64,000 nt of DNA from Herpetosiphon gulosus. Its GTDB lineage: Bacteria > Chloroflexota > Chloroflexia > Chloroflexales > Herpetosiphonaceae. The notes beneath the pieces were generated by a model, which saw only the letters and a program-made list of their open reading frames with translations, did no database searches and was not told the DNA's origin. The position numbers and the translations under genes were made by a program. The stretch lies in contig NZ_BAABRU010000012.1 in the NCBI RefSeq assembly GCF_039545135.1, forward strand, positions 124,001 to 188,000, given 5' to 3'. Numbering within the stretch: position 1 is the stretch's first letter; every line of letters begins with the position of its first letter. Positions 7,913-16,279 of this stretch are shown one piece after another.

Positions 7913-8311
7913 ATGATTTTGCAAAAACTTGCTCCACATAAGCCAACAGTGATCGTTTGGTTTAGTTCATTAACCTTGATCTGTATGCAACTACTTTTGC
8001 CCTTTACGTCACTTAACTTGCTCTTGGCAATAGTGACCGTGCCTGGGGTTTTGTTGTCAAGTTATGCAATTTGGATTATCTTTTTCCGTCCGCGATCACT
8101 ACAAGCTCGTTTACAGCCGCGACGAGCGCATGACCCCACAATTCCACGTAAAAAACCACGTTGGCGCTACAATACCTATCAAGATCCACCAGTCCATTTA
8201 CCGAATGTGGATTGGAACCCAATTGATCCCGATTTTATAGATTTAGATTCGCTGGGTTCAAGCAATAATTCGTCACGCTCAGGCAGCGGCGATTCGAGTG
8301 GCGCGTGGTAG
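7913..8311 (+). CDS. two-span small membrane protein ending GDSSGAW (array member 5)
   Basis: This 132-residue protein has two hydrophobic segments (about 14-33 and 35-56), a basic loop, a Pro/Trp-containing acidic region and a short Ser/Gly tail ending SGSGDSSGAW. The start at 7913 follows GAGG; an in-frame GTG at 7895 overlaps the previous gene and is less likely. It shares the C-terminal signature with members 3 and 4 but has a different body, so the ending itself seems to be what is conserved. Confidence 0.75.
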   Translation: MILQKLAPHKPTVIVWFSSLTLICMQLLLPFTSLNLLLAIVTVPGVLLSSYAIWIIFFRPRSLQARLQPRRAHDPTIPRKKPRWRYNTYQDPPVHLPNVDWNPIDPDFIDLDSLGSSNNSSRSGSGDSSGAW

Positions 8312-8348
8312 CCATGGTACAATTGGCGCATAGGAAAGGGATCTACCG

Positions 8349-9719
8349 ATGCGCCAATTGTTATGTTTGCTGATCATTCTGTTACTCTGGCCGCATCCTG
8401 TGGCTGCTCAAACTGATCTCCCTCAATGGCTTGAACGCAAAACCACCTATATTTCTATTTTGTATCCCCAAGGCAGCGAAGCCGAAGCCGAGCGCTATGC
8501 TGGCTATAGCGACGCGATCTACGAGGAAGTTACGGCGGTGGTTGGTTATCGACCTGCCCCACCCTTGACGCTGCGCATCTACCCCACTAAAGAACTGTAT
8601 CAACAGGTGAATCCTGCGGCCCGTTGGCTCGAAGGCATCGTGGCTCATGCCCACACTGGGCGGCGCGAAATTAGCATTGCTGTGCAGCAAACCGTTGGCA
8701 TGAGCGATGAAGAATTACGCAATAATGTGCGCCATGAATTAATGCATATTATCGCTGCTGAGCTTTCCGATGGCCGATTAAGCACGATGTGGCAGGAAGG
8801 CATTGCCCAATATGTTGAAGTGCCAACCAGCCAAAGTGGCTACAAAATTGCCTTGCTCAAACAAGCTCTAGAAAATAAACAATTAGCAACATGGCGAGCC
8901 TTGGATAGCACTGGCGCGGTCTACGATAATCCAGCGCTGGGCTATCCCCAAAGCTGGTCGATGGTCTCGTTCTTAATTCAACGCTATGGCATGGCTCGGT
9001 TTTTGGCTTTTTTAGAGGCGCTACGTACAGCTAGCGGCTATCGTTCTGCCCTCAGTCAGGCGTATAGTCTTAGCGCCGAAAGCCTTGAAAGCGAATGGCT
9101 GGCTCAACTGCCAACATGGATCGATGGTGGTTGGAAGCAAGCGCCGAGTGTCGCCTTCGATCAAGCGAGCATCGAAACCGCCCTTACTGCTGGTCGTTAT
9201 AGCGAGGCCTTGACTGCCGCCGAAACCGCCCTGACGATCAAGGATGATCCAGCGATTGCCGCTTTACGCGAACAAGCTCGCAAAGGTGTGCGAGCTGAAG
9301 ATGCTGCTGCTGCTGCCCGCGTGGCGCTATTGTCAGGCCGTTACGCTGAAGCCAAAACCGCAATCGAACAAGCCTTGCCGTTATTTGCTGATTTGGCGCG
9401 AATTGATCGCCAAAAATTGCTGAATGATTATCTGCAACGCGCCGACCAAGGCCTCAAAGCCCAACAATTGCTCGAAACTGCCCGCCGCGATTTGAATGGA
9501 ATTCGCGTGGTTGCTGCACGCAACAATATTGAGCAAGCCGCTAATTTATTTAGCCAGCTTGGCGATAGCAATGGGCGCAGCCAAGCCGCTCAGTTGCTCG
9601 AATCGCTCAATCTGCGGCTAAAAATCGTGGGTATCGTGTTGATTGTCGTGGTTGGTTTGGGCATGGCCTGGAATATTGATCGACGGCGGGCCCTGCGCAA
9701 GCGAATATTGCCACTCTAG
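8349..9719 (+). CDS. secreted or membrane-anchored gluzincin metallopeptidase (peptidase MA-like)
   Basis: This 456-residue protein has a signal peptide (about 1-20, cleavage near VAAQ), a zinc peptidase domain with HELMH (His129, Glu130, His133) and a downstream WQEGIAQ glutamate (Glu150) as expected for the third zinc ligand of gluzincins. A helical TPR-like repeat region follows (about 275-420), and a C-terminal transmembrane segment (about 428-447) ends in an RRRALRKR cytoplasmic anchor. The catalytic domain therefore faces outside the membrane. It lies 37 bases downstream of the five-gene small-protein array on the same strand, so co-expression is plausible. Its substrate is unknown. Confidence 0.85.
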   Translation: MRQLLCLLIILLLWPHPVAAQTDLPQWLERKTTYISILYPQGSEAEAERYAGYSDAIYEEVTAVVGYRPAPPLTLRIYPTKELYQQVNPAARWLEGIVAHAHTGRREISIAVQQTVGMSDEELRNNVRHELMHIIAAELSDGRLSTMWQEGIAQYVEVPTSQSGYKIALLKQALENKQLATWRALDSTGAVYDNPALGYPQSWSMVSFLIQRYGMARFLAFLEALRTASGYRSALSQAYSLSAESLESEWLAQLPTWIDGGWKQAPSVAFDQASIETALTAGRYSEALTAAETALTIKDDPAIAALREQARKGVRAEDAAAAARVALLSGRYAEAKTAIEQALPLFADLARIDRQKLLNDYLQRADQGLKAQQLLETARRDLNGIRVVAARNNIEQAANLFSQLGDSNGRSQAAQLLESLNLRLKIVGIVLIVVVGLGMAWNIDRRRALRKRILPL

Positions 9720-9729
9720 GGGGTTGCTG

Positions 9730-10083
9730 ATGATCATTAATCTCAAAAATGCTGAACATTATGTTTGGGGCGATGGTTGCGACGGCTGGTTTTTACATAA
9801 ATCGGCAGCATTTACCCTTATTCAAGAGCGTGTGCCAGTCGGCAAGGCCGAAGTGCGCCATTACCACGAATATGCCGACCAAGTGTTTTACGTGTTGCAA
9901 GGGGTTGCGACGCTTGAAGTTGATGGCACAATCCACCAGCTTCGAGCAGGCGATTCATTGGCGATTCCGGTTGGGGCAGCCCATCAATTGAGCAATCAAG
10001 GCCCAGCGGAATTACAATTTTTGCTAATTTCGCAGCCAAATAGCCATGGCGATCGGGTGCTAGCGCCGCTTGAATCAGTTTGA
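9730..10083 (+). CDS. small single-domain cupin
   Basis: This 117-residue protein is a cupin_2 barrel. The first metal-binding motif is near residues 44-46 (RHYHEYADQVFYVLQG) and the second is GAAHQLSN (about 82-89). Such proteins bind a metal and small ligand and act as isomerases, dioxygenases or sensors; the function cannot be fixed from the sequence. The start at 9730 gives a complete domain; the longer open frame reads into the preceding gene. The 3' end overlaps the convergent flippase gene by nine bases. Confidence 0.85.
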   Translation: MIINLKNAEHYVWGDGCDGWFLHKSAAFTLIQERVPVGKAEVRHYHEYADQVFYVLQGVATLEVDGTIHQLRAGDSLAIPVGAAHQLSNQGPAELQFLLISQPNSHGDRVLAPLESV

Positions 10084-11703
10084 AGTTTGAGGTCGCAACT
10101 TTTTGAGCATCCGCATCGCCAATTCGCGTTCAGTTTGACCGATGCTGCCGCTGAACCATAATCCAGCGCTATAGATTAATCCGGTCACAACTCCCGCCAA
10201 ATACACATTGATGCCGAGCAACAACCAGCCGCTGCCGCCAGCCAGCAACGCTGCCAGCGCAGGTCGCCAAAATAGGCTGGCCAAGTTGATATTAATCTGT
10301 TCGCGTCGCAGCACCAACCACAGCGGCAAGAACAACACAAGCTCAGAAAGAATTGTGATCGAGGCGGCAGCAAAATAGCTATAACGCGGAATTAACCAAA
10401 TATTCAAGCCTAAATTGACCATTGCAGTTAAACCAAAAGCCTTGGTAATTGCCTGCTTCTTGCCTAGCGCAATAATCACATATTGAGTCAGCCCATTCAG
10501 ATAGCTACCGGGCAAATACCAAATCGTAATCATCAAAGCATAGACGCTGCCCGGCAAATATTCGGGCCGATCGGCCAGCCATGTGGTGAGTGGCACTGCG
10601 AGAATTGTAGCCACAACGGCGATGCCAAAGGCCAAATTCAGCAACATCCGCAATGTGCCAGCATAGGCCCGACTCATTCCGGCTCGATCATCGCCTGAAC
10701 GGCGAATTAGCGTTGGGAAAATCGCATTAACCACAATTGGCGGCACAATTTGGGTCAAATTAATCAGTTTATAGGCTACACCATAGGTTGCCGAAACCAC
10801 AAAACCATGGAAGGCGCTCAACAAAATCGTATCAAAACGAAAAAAGATCGTCATCAACAAACTATTGAGCAACAGCGGGTAGCCCTCTTTGAGCAAGGGT
10901 TTGGCGGGTAAAGTTGGGCCAAACCACGCCACTTCGGGGAAGAAACGGCGCATCGCCAGCCAAAATAAGAGTGCACTGAGCAACGCTCCTGCCAATGCCC
11001 CACTGGCAATCCCAATAATGCCAAAGCCCAAAATCAAGGCGGTTAAGCGAAACGCCGCGCTACCAATATTGGTCAAAAGATTGACGACCGCAGCCGCGAC
11101 CAAGCGCTCGTGGCCTTGCAACCAAGCGGTGACGCTAGCCGAAAGTGCCGCTGGAAACAAAGTCAGCATCAAAATCGCAATTACAGTAATTTGTTGGCTG
11201 GTCAGACCAACCGCCGTAATTTCAGCTTGCGCTAAGCCGTTGTAAATCAACACGAATATGATGGCAATTGGCAAAGCTAAAATTGCAAAGCGCAGACGTA
11301 GCCAGAGCGTTGTGCGAAATGTTTGGGGTGCTTGGCTGGGCTGGCGTACAATTTCGTGCGTTGCCAGAACAGTTAAGCCCCAATCGGCAATTGTGCCAAA
11401 ATAATTAACCACAATCACTGCCGCAAAATCGTAGGCTCCGACAGTTTCGACCGCCAAAAAGCGATAGAGAATCATCGCAAAGACCAAATCGAGCATGCGA
11501 CTGGCCATTTGCAAAGCAAAGGGAATACTGGCGTTGCGGCCAATCGTGCTCAAATGATCATCAGTCGCTTGACGTGGTTTGCTCCAACGTCGAATGCCTG
11601 CCAAGGTTAAGCCCAATAAGCCAATCAGGCCCAAACTAAATAAGCCTACCAAAATCCAGCTTCGCAATGAAACTGTTGGTAGACTTAGTAATTGTAGTGC
11701 CAC
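10075..11703 (-). CDS. MOP-family polysaccharide/lipid-linked oligosaccharide flippase
   Basis: This 542-residue integral membrane protein has about 14 predicted hydrophobic spans after an N-terminal span and belongs to the Wzx/MurJ-like multidrug-oligosaccharidyl-lipid-polysaccharide exporter family. It probably flips undecaprenyl-linked sugars for exopolysaccharide or glycan assembly. I chose GTG at 11703 because AAGGGAG lies just upstream and because a TTG at 11730 would run into queE. No glycosyltransferases are adjacent, so the substrate is unknown. The gene is downstream of queD-queE on the same strand. Confidence 0.85.
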   Translation of the reverse strand: MALQLLSLPTVSLRSWILVGLFSLGLIGLLGLTLAGIRRWSKPRQATDDHLSTIGRNASIPFALQMASRMLDLVFAMILYRFLAVETVGAYDFAAVIVVNYFGTIADWGLTVLATHEIVRQPSQAPQTFRTTLWLRLRFAILALPIAIIFVLIYNGLAQAEITAVGLTSQQITVIAILMLTLFPAALSASVTAWLQGHERLVAAAVVNLLTNIGSAAFRLTALILGFGIIGIASGALAGALLSALLFWLAMRRFFPEVAWFGPTLPAKPLLKEGYPLLLNSLLMTIFFRFDTILLSAFHGFVVSATYGVAYKLINLTQIVPPIVVNAIFPTLIRRSGDDRAGMSRAYAGTLRMLLNLAFGIAVVATILAVPLTTWLADRPEYLPGSVYALMITIWYLPGSYLNGLTQYVIIALGKKQAITKAFGLTAMVNLGLNIWLIPRYSYFAAASITILSELVLFLPLWLVLRREQININLASLFWRPALAALLAGGSGWLLLGINVYLAGVVTGLIYSAGLWFSGSIGQTERELAMRMLKKLRPQTSN

Positions 11704-11722
11704 AAAAACTCCCTTGGAAGCA

Positions 11723-12415
11723 TTAGACAAGCCGTTTTTGGCCCCAAATCAGCACATGCATTTGGGGTAGCACGCGCACATTGAACGGTCGCCATTCAGG
11801 CAATTGAGCTCGTTCGGCCAGCCATTCGAGGGCATGAGCATAATCGCGCTCAGCCCAGCGACCTTCTGGCTGCCAAATAATTGGCAATTGGGCCTCGGCA
11901 AAATCCTGATGTTCGCTGACAAATTGGTGCAATTGGGCTAAATCGCTTTCGCCAGTGATCACAAATTTCCATTGTTGTTGGCTGGCGGGCAATTGCATAA
12001 ATTGGCGCAATGGTTCGAGCCGCAACATGCCCGTGTTGGCTCCAGCCAATTTTGGCGATAAGCTCCAGAGGTTGATCAATTCAACCAGTTCTGGGCGAAA
12101 GAGGGTGCTATTGGTTTCAACTGTGAGATGATGGCCTGCTGCACGTAGAGTTTGGGCCAAAGCTGGCAATTCGCGCTGCAACATTGGCTCGCCGCCAGTT
12201 AATACGACATGGCGTGCGCCTTGGTCGGCGATGCGTTGCGCGAGGGTCGCAATCGGCAAATCTTCCCATTTACCGCCCTCTTTGACGCTCCATGAATATT
12301 TGGTATCACACCAGCTACAGCGCAAATTGCAGGCAAAAAAGCGCACGAATGTGGTTGGAACGCCCATCAATGTGCCTTCGCCTTGCACCGAGCGATAAAC
12401 TTCCATCACATTCAT
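11723..12415 (-). CDS. queE: 7-carboxy-7-deazaguanine synthase
   Basis: This radical SAM enzyme converts 6-carboxytetrahydropterin to 7-carboxy-7-deazaguanine in queuosine/preQ0 biosynthesis. The 230-residue protein starts MNVMEVYRSVQGEGTLMG, contains the CNLRCSWCD motif that binds the 4Fe-4S cluster (CxxxCxxC with a preceding Cys in FACNLRC), and has the TGGEPMLQ SAM-binding motif. Its ATG overlaps the queD stop codon (ATGA). queC and queF are not in this window. Confidence 0.96.
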   Translation of the reverse strand: MNVMEVYRSVQGEGTLMGVPTTFVRFFACNLRCSWCDTKYSWSVKEGGKWEDLPIATLAQRIADQGARHVVLTGGEPMLQRELPALAQTLRAAGHHLTVETNSTLFRPELVELINLWSLSPKLAGANTGMLRLEPLRQFMQLPASQQQWKFVITGESDLAQLHQFVSEHQDFAEAQLPIIWQPEGRWAERDYAHALEWLAERAQLPEWRPFNVRVLPQMHVLIWGQKRLV

Positions 12416-12813
12416 GGCTGGTCCTCACGTTCGGCACGGCTAATTTCAACATAGCCACTGGCGGTTTCCCACAGCCGAATGCGCCATAGTAAGGCGGCAA
12501 ATTCCGGCGCTTGCTGTTCAAGCTGATCCCACATCCAATGGGCGATATTTTCGGCGGTGCTGGGCACACTCAAAAAATCGTTAAGATTATAGTGATCAAC
12601 GCGGGCAATAATAATTTCGTTGACCAACTGCTTAATTTGTTCTAAATCAATCACCATGCCATCATCGCTTTGGCCACGGGCAGGCTGAATCGGCCCACGC
12701 ACGCTGACCTCTAATAAATAGGAATGGCCATGTAACCGCGCACATTTGCCGCGATGATTAGGGAGTTGATGGGCTGCTTCGAAGCGAAATTGTTTGGTAA
12801 GAATCGCGTACAT
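12412..12813 (-). CDS. queD: 6-carboxytetrahydropterin synthase
   Basis: This 133-residue enzyme of the 6-pyruvoyl-tetrahydropterin synthase fold makes 6-carboxytetrahydropterin from dihydroneopterin triphosphate for queuosine synthesis. Zinc ligands His15 (FEAAHQLP) and His28/His30 (CARLHGHSY) are present, with catalytic Cys24. The start at 12813 gives the family N-terminus MYAILTKQFRFEAAH; the frame extends upstream to 12909 without family similarity. It is translated ahead of queE with a four-base overlap. Confidence 0.95.
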   Translation of the reverse strand: MYAILTKQFRFEAAHQLPNHRGKCARLHGHSYLLEVSVRGPIQPARGQSDDGMVIDLEQIKQLVNEIIIARVDHYNLNDFLSVPSTAENIAHWMWDQLEQQAPEFAALLWRIRLWETASGYVEISRAEREDQP

Positions 12814-13180
12814 ATCATCTACTAGGTGTTTAAGTGGCAAAAAAAGCGCCAACGGTTGACGCACATGGCTATTGTACCATGGGGATGGGGCAAGTAGAAC
12901 ATAGAGCAAAGAACATAGAACATATGGCTACAGGCTTTGGGCTATTGGTTATCGGAACAATGATTGGTATCTCATACAATCTTTCAGCCTATAGTCAATG
13001 CCCATTCGTGCCCTTTGTGCTCTTCGTGTCCTTTGTGGTTACAAAACGCTCTTTGTCGTTTCAGAAATACTACGCTCTCTGATCCCTAATTCCTAGCCCC
13101 TGACCCCTCATCTCCAAATTTGACAAGGCAGGGCTTTCGTGGTAATCTAATGCGGCTGTCGTGACTGAGAGCCAATGAAC
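12814..13180. repeat. repeat-filled intergenic region upstream of the tRNAs
   Basis: This 370-base gap has no gene. It contains an ACATAGAACATA unit (12896-12922), a copy of the GGGCTAT...ATCGGAACAA family (12924-13000), a TTCGTGCCCTTTGTGCTCTT copy of the CACGAAG family (13004-13042), and the complement of the GGGATCAGGGGTC unit (about 13078-13112). The four families are stacked end to end. A possible tRNA promoter follows (TTGACA at 13120-13125). Confidence 0.6.
13120..13148 (+). promoter_or_regulatory. candidate promoter for tRNA-Pro and tRNA-Leu
   Basis: A consensus -35 TTGACA (13120-13125) is followed after 17 bases by a weak -10 TAATCT (13143-13148), which would start RNA about 30 bases before tRNA-Pro. 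The -35 is convincing; the -10 is poor. Confidence 0.45.
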
Positions 13181-13184
13181 TTGA

Positions 13185-13261
<77 letters not shown>

Positions 13262-13278
13262 GTTAACAACATCAATAA

Positions 13279-13364
13279 GCCGAAGTGGCGGAATGGCAGA
13301 CGCGATGGTCTCAAAAACCATTGAGGGCAACCTCATGTGGGTTCGACTCCCACCTTCGGCACCA
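13279..13364 (+). tRNA. tRNA-Leu (CAA)
   Basis: A class II tRNA with a long variable arm. The acceptor GCCGAAG pairs with CTTCGGC, then A and encoded CCA. The anticodon stem ATGGT/ACCAT encloses CTCAAAA with anticodon CAA. The T arm is GTGGG-TTCGACT-CCCAC. It reads UUG and lies 17 bases after tRNA-Pro, so the two are cotranscribed. Confidence 0.95.
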
Positions 13365-13369
13365 AATTG

Positions 13370-13405
13370 ATCAACTGTGTATAATGTACACAGTTGATTT
13401 TTTTT
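13370..13405 (+). terminator. rho-independent terminator after the tRNA pair
   Basis: An 11-bp perfect stem ATCAACTGTGT / ACACAGTTGAT (13370-13380 and 13388-13398) with a 7-base loop is followed by a run of eight T (13398-13405). Confidence 0.93.
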
Positions 13406-13423
13406 GTTCATGAGGTTGTTATT

Positions 13424-15181
13424 TTGCGCAAATTTGGTGTATTGTTGGTGATGCTCTTCGGGCTTGTTAGCCCTGCCCCTGCCGCTCCCGATGTGCCAGC
13501 GGTTCAGCCTAGCACAATCACGCCTTGGGGTATCAATGGCTACCTCACTAAAAACGAGCGCGTTGCCACTGGCGATAATGTAGCACTTCTAGCTCAAACT
13601 ATGGCCACGGCCAACGCCGATTGGTCGCTTGAAGAGTTGCCATGGGCCGAAATTGAGCCAAACAATGGCACGTTTCGCACCACCTACGATAGCCGCATCA
13701 AAACCGTCGCCGATGCCAACCTTGGGATTATTGGCATGCTGCTGACGACCCCAGCTTGGGCACGCGAATCCTCGTGTGCTGGCAATAACAACTACTGGTG
13801 TCCACCCAGCGATCCTGCCCAATATGCCGAATTTGCCGCTTGGATGGTCGAGCGCTACGATGGCGATGGAGTCAGCGATGCGCCAGGTTCGCCACGGATT
13901 GCCGCTTGGCAAATTTGGAACGAGCCAAATTTTGTCGCCACCTGGAGTTCAATCAACAATAACGAAGCCTTGCGCCGCCGTCGGTATGGCGAAATCTTGG
14001 TTGCCGCCTATAACGCGATCAAACAAGCTGATCCTACGGCAATTGTGGTGGCTGGCGGGGTGTATGTGTTCGATGGCTTTAGCGATGGCTTCGATTTTCT
14101 CAATGGCACAAATGGGGTGTTTCGCCAAATACCCGCAGCCAAAACCAGCTTCGATGTACTAGGGATTCACCCCTATATGCCAACGATTGCCCCCGATGCG
14201 ATTGGTACATTTTCGAGCGTCACGCTCGAAGGGCGTTTGCTCAACACCCGTAATTGGCTCACCAACGATATTGGCCGCCCTAGCGCCCCAATTTGGATCA
14301 CCGAGATTGGTTGGTGTACCAGCCCTGGCTCGGCCAGTTGCCCAGTAGTGAGCGCCGAAAATCAAGCCCGCTACTTAATTCGCAGCTTTGTGATTGCCCA
14401 ACAATTGGGCGTGCAACACATTAATTGGTTGCAACTTGAAGATGCTTTCGATGGTTCACACCCATTTAGTGGCTCAGAAATGGTCGGCAATCTCTCAAAT
14501 AATAGCTATGCTACCAAATCAGCCTATACTGCTTTTCAAACCATGGCGGGCTTACTTGAAAACGCCACGCCGCTTGGCATTCGATCGGGAGTGCATACCC
14601 ACAATTATGTTGCCAATAGCAATAATACTGGTGGTGTGTATGCCTATCGTTATAGCCGTGGCAACACTGAAATTGATGTCCTTTGGACTCCTGGGGCTAA
14701 CACCACAATTCAGTTTCCACTAACTGCTGGTAAGCAGTGGATTTTTCGCACCCGTAATAATCAATCGTTTACCCCAACGATTAATGGTACAACCGCTAGC
14801 ATTGTGCTAACCAACGATCCAATTTTTATTGTGCAGAAAATTCCGGTCAGTTTGAATGTGCAAAATTCGGTGAGTTTATTGGCCGAGGTTGGTGGCGGTG
14901 AGGCACGGGCTGATATTCCTTTGAGCAATGGCGGCAGCGAAAATGCGCTCACTTGGAATATTAGTAATGCTTCGGCAGGTTTAACGGTTACGCCCAGCAG
15001 TGGTAGCGTGGTTGACACAGCCAATTTGACGATCAAGGCACAAATTGGTAGCCTAAGTGCCGGAACCTATAATTATCAGTTTACGGTTAATGGCGATGGT
15101 GTTGCTTCACGCACCGTTCAAGTAAGCCTGCGGGTGGTTGATCAGCTTCAGCCCATCTATTTGCCGCTAACTAGAAAATAG
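13424..15181 (+). CDS. secreted clan-A glycoside hydrolase with C-terminal beta domain
   Basis: This 585-residue extracellular protein has a signal peptide (about 1-21, ending APAAP), a TIM-barrel glycosidase domain (about 30-390) with acid/base Glu167 in WQIWNEPN and nucleophile Glu294 in WITEIGWC, and a C-terminal immunoglobulin/BACON-like beta domain (about 480-575). The family within clan GH-A (for example GH39 or GH5-like) and the substrate cannot be decided by eye. The extreme C-terminus reads IYLPLTRK, a short hydrophobic-basic ending that I recall from other exported Chloroflexota proteins. TTG at 13424 is preferred because GAGG lies eight bases upstream and a normal signal peptide follows. 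Confidence 0.85.
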   Translation: MRKFGVLLVMLFGLVSPAPAAPDVPAVQPSTITPWGINGYLTKNERVATGDNVALLAQTMATANADWSLEELPWAEIEPNNGTFRTTYDSRIKTVADANLGIIGMLLTTPAWARESSCAGNNNYWCPPSDPAQYAEFAAWMVERYDGDGVSDAPGSPRIAAWQIWNEPNFVATWSSINNNEALRRRRYGEILVAAYNAIKQADPTAIVVAGGVYVFDGFSDGFDFLNGTNGVFRQIPAAKTSFDVLGIHPYMPTIAPDAIGTFSSVTLEGRLLNTRNWLTNDIGRPSAPIWITEIGWCTSPGSASCPVVSAENQARYLIRSFVIAQQLGVQHINWLQLEDAFDGSHPFSGSEMVGNLSNNSYATKSAYTAFQTMAGLLENATPLGIRSGVHTHNYVANSNNTGGVYAYRYSRGNTEIDVLWTPGANTTIQFPLTAGKQWIFRTRNNQSFTPTINGTTASIVLTNDPIFIVQKIPVSLNVQNSVSLLAEVGGGEARADIPLSNGGSENALTWNISNASAGLTVTPSSGSVVDTANLTIKAQIGSLSAGTYNYQFTVNGDGVASRTVQVSLRVVDQLQPIYLPLTRK

Positions 15182-15185
15182 CATT

Positions 15186-15722
15186 ATGCCCGTAGAGTAT
15201 TGTATTCAAACCAGCCCCTTTGGGCGTTTGCTGCTGGCGGCTACGTCCGAGGGGTTGTTGTTGGCCAGTTTTGCCGATGATGATAGTGAGTTATTGGCTG
15301 AATTAACCGAAGCCTACCCCGATCGGCTGTTGCTCTATCGCTCAAATGCGTTGCTCGACCAAGCGTTTGCCCAATATCAAGCCTATTTTTCGGGCCAACG
15401 CCAACAATTTGAGTTACCAATTGCCTGGCATGGCTCGGCTCAGCAGCAAGCAATTTGGCAACAAATAAGCCTCATTCCCTTTGGTCAGCAATGGTCATAT
15501 CAACAGCTTGCCCAAACGTTGTCAGCGCCGTATCAAGCCGCTCATGCAATCAATCAAGCCTTGCGCCATAATCCTTTAGCATTAATTATTCCCTGTCATC
15601 GTTTATCCAATTCGCCGCAAGGGCTTGGCTACTACCGCTGGGGGCGGGTTCGGCAACAACAACTCTGTGATCGTGAAGCTAGTCCGGTTATCGCCACCTA
15701 TTCAATGGAGATGATGTCATGA
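15186..15722 (+). CDS. ogt: methylated-DNA--protein-cysteine methyltransferase
   Basis: This 178-residue protein has the suicidal alkyl-acceptor motif IIPCHRL (Cys137) and the winged-helix DNA-binding segment (IPFGQQWSYQQLA, about 97-109), so it repairs O6-alkylguanine. The conserved RAVG helix carrying the arginine finger reads HAIN (about 120-123), so the arginine that flips the base out seems to be replaced by His. The first ATG is close to the end of the glycosidase gene (4-base gap), and the stop overlaps the next start. Confidence 0.88.
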   Translation: MPVEYCIQTSPFGRLLLAATSEGLLLASFADDDSELLAELTEAYPDRLLLYRSNALLDQAFAQYQAYFSGQRQQFELPIAWHGSAQQQAIWQQISLIPFGQQWSYQQLAQTLSAPYQAAHAINQALRHNPLALIIPCHRLSNSPQGLGYYRWGRVRQQQLCDREASPVIATYSMEMMS

Positions 15723-16279
15723 TTGTTGGACGCTTGCCTGATGTGCCACTCGATGCCGATTTGCCAATAAGCGCGAGCCTGATCTCTCAAGGATTAGAAC
15801 ATTATCAAGCAGTGGCCCGCTGGATCGCGACGCTGCCTTTTGGGCGCAATACCAACCCACTCGATTGGCGCTTGGTCTTGAGCGAAAAACGTGGTACCAG
15901 CAGCACCAAACATGCCTTCTTGGCCGAGTTAGCCCGCGAATTAGCCTTACCAATTAATTTATATTTTGGCATTTATCTGATGGATGGCAAGAATACACCA
16001 GGTGTAGGCGAAACCCTTGCTTCAAATAATTTACCCTCGATTCCCGAGGCCCATTGTTTTTTACGCTATGGCCGTTGGAATATCGATGTAACGCGCTCGC
16101 CAAAGGCTGAGCCAATTTTGCAATTTTTTGAAGAGCAACAGATTACACCTGTACAAATTGGCGATTTCAAACGAACTGTTCATCGTAATTTCCTCTTGAA
16201 ATGGGCCACCAGCCAAGGGCTAAGCCTGACCAAAGCATGGGCGATTCGCGAGGCCTGTATGGCTGCGTTGAGCCAATGA
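15719..16279 (+). CDS. transglutaminase-like family protein with Ser at the usual Cys position
   Basis: This 186-residue protein resembles a poorly characterised transglutaminase-like family in which EGRGTCSTKHALL supplies a catalytic Cys, followed by an EAHC His and an xxDVTR Asp. Here the first motif is EKRGTSSTKHAFL (56-68), so Cys is replaced by Ser61, while His112 (PEAHCFL) and Asp123 (NIDVTR) remain. Family placement is from memory and needs profile confirmation. It overlaps ogt by four bases (ATGA) and the LuxC-like gene by four bases, so the three are cotranslated. Confidence 0.6.
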   Translation: MIVGRLPDVPLDADLPISASLISQGLEHYQAVARWIATLPFGRNTNPLDWRLVLSEKRGTSSTKHAFLAELARELALPINLYFGIYLMDGKNTPGVGETLASNNLPSIPEAHCFLRYGRWNIDVTRSPKAEPILQFFEEQQITPVQIGDFKRTVHRNFLLKWATSQGLSLTKAWAIREACMAALSQ

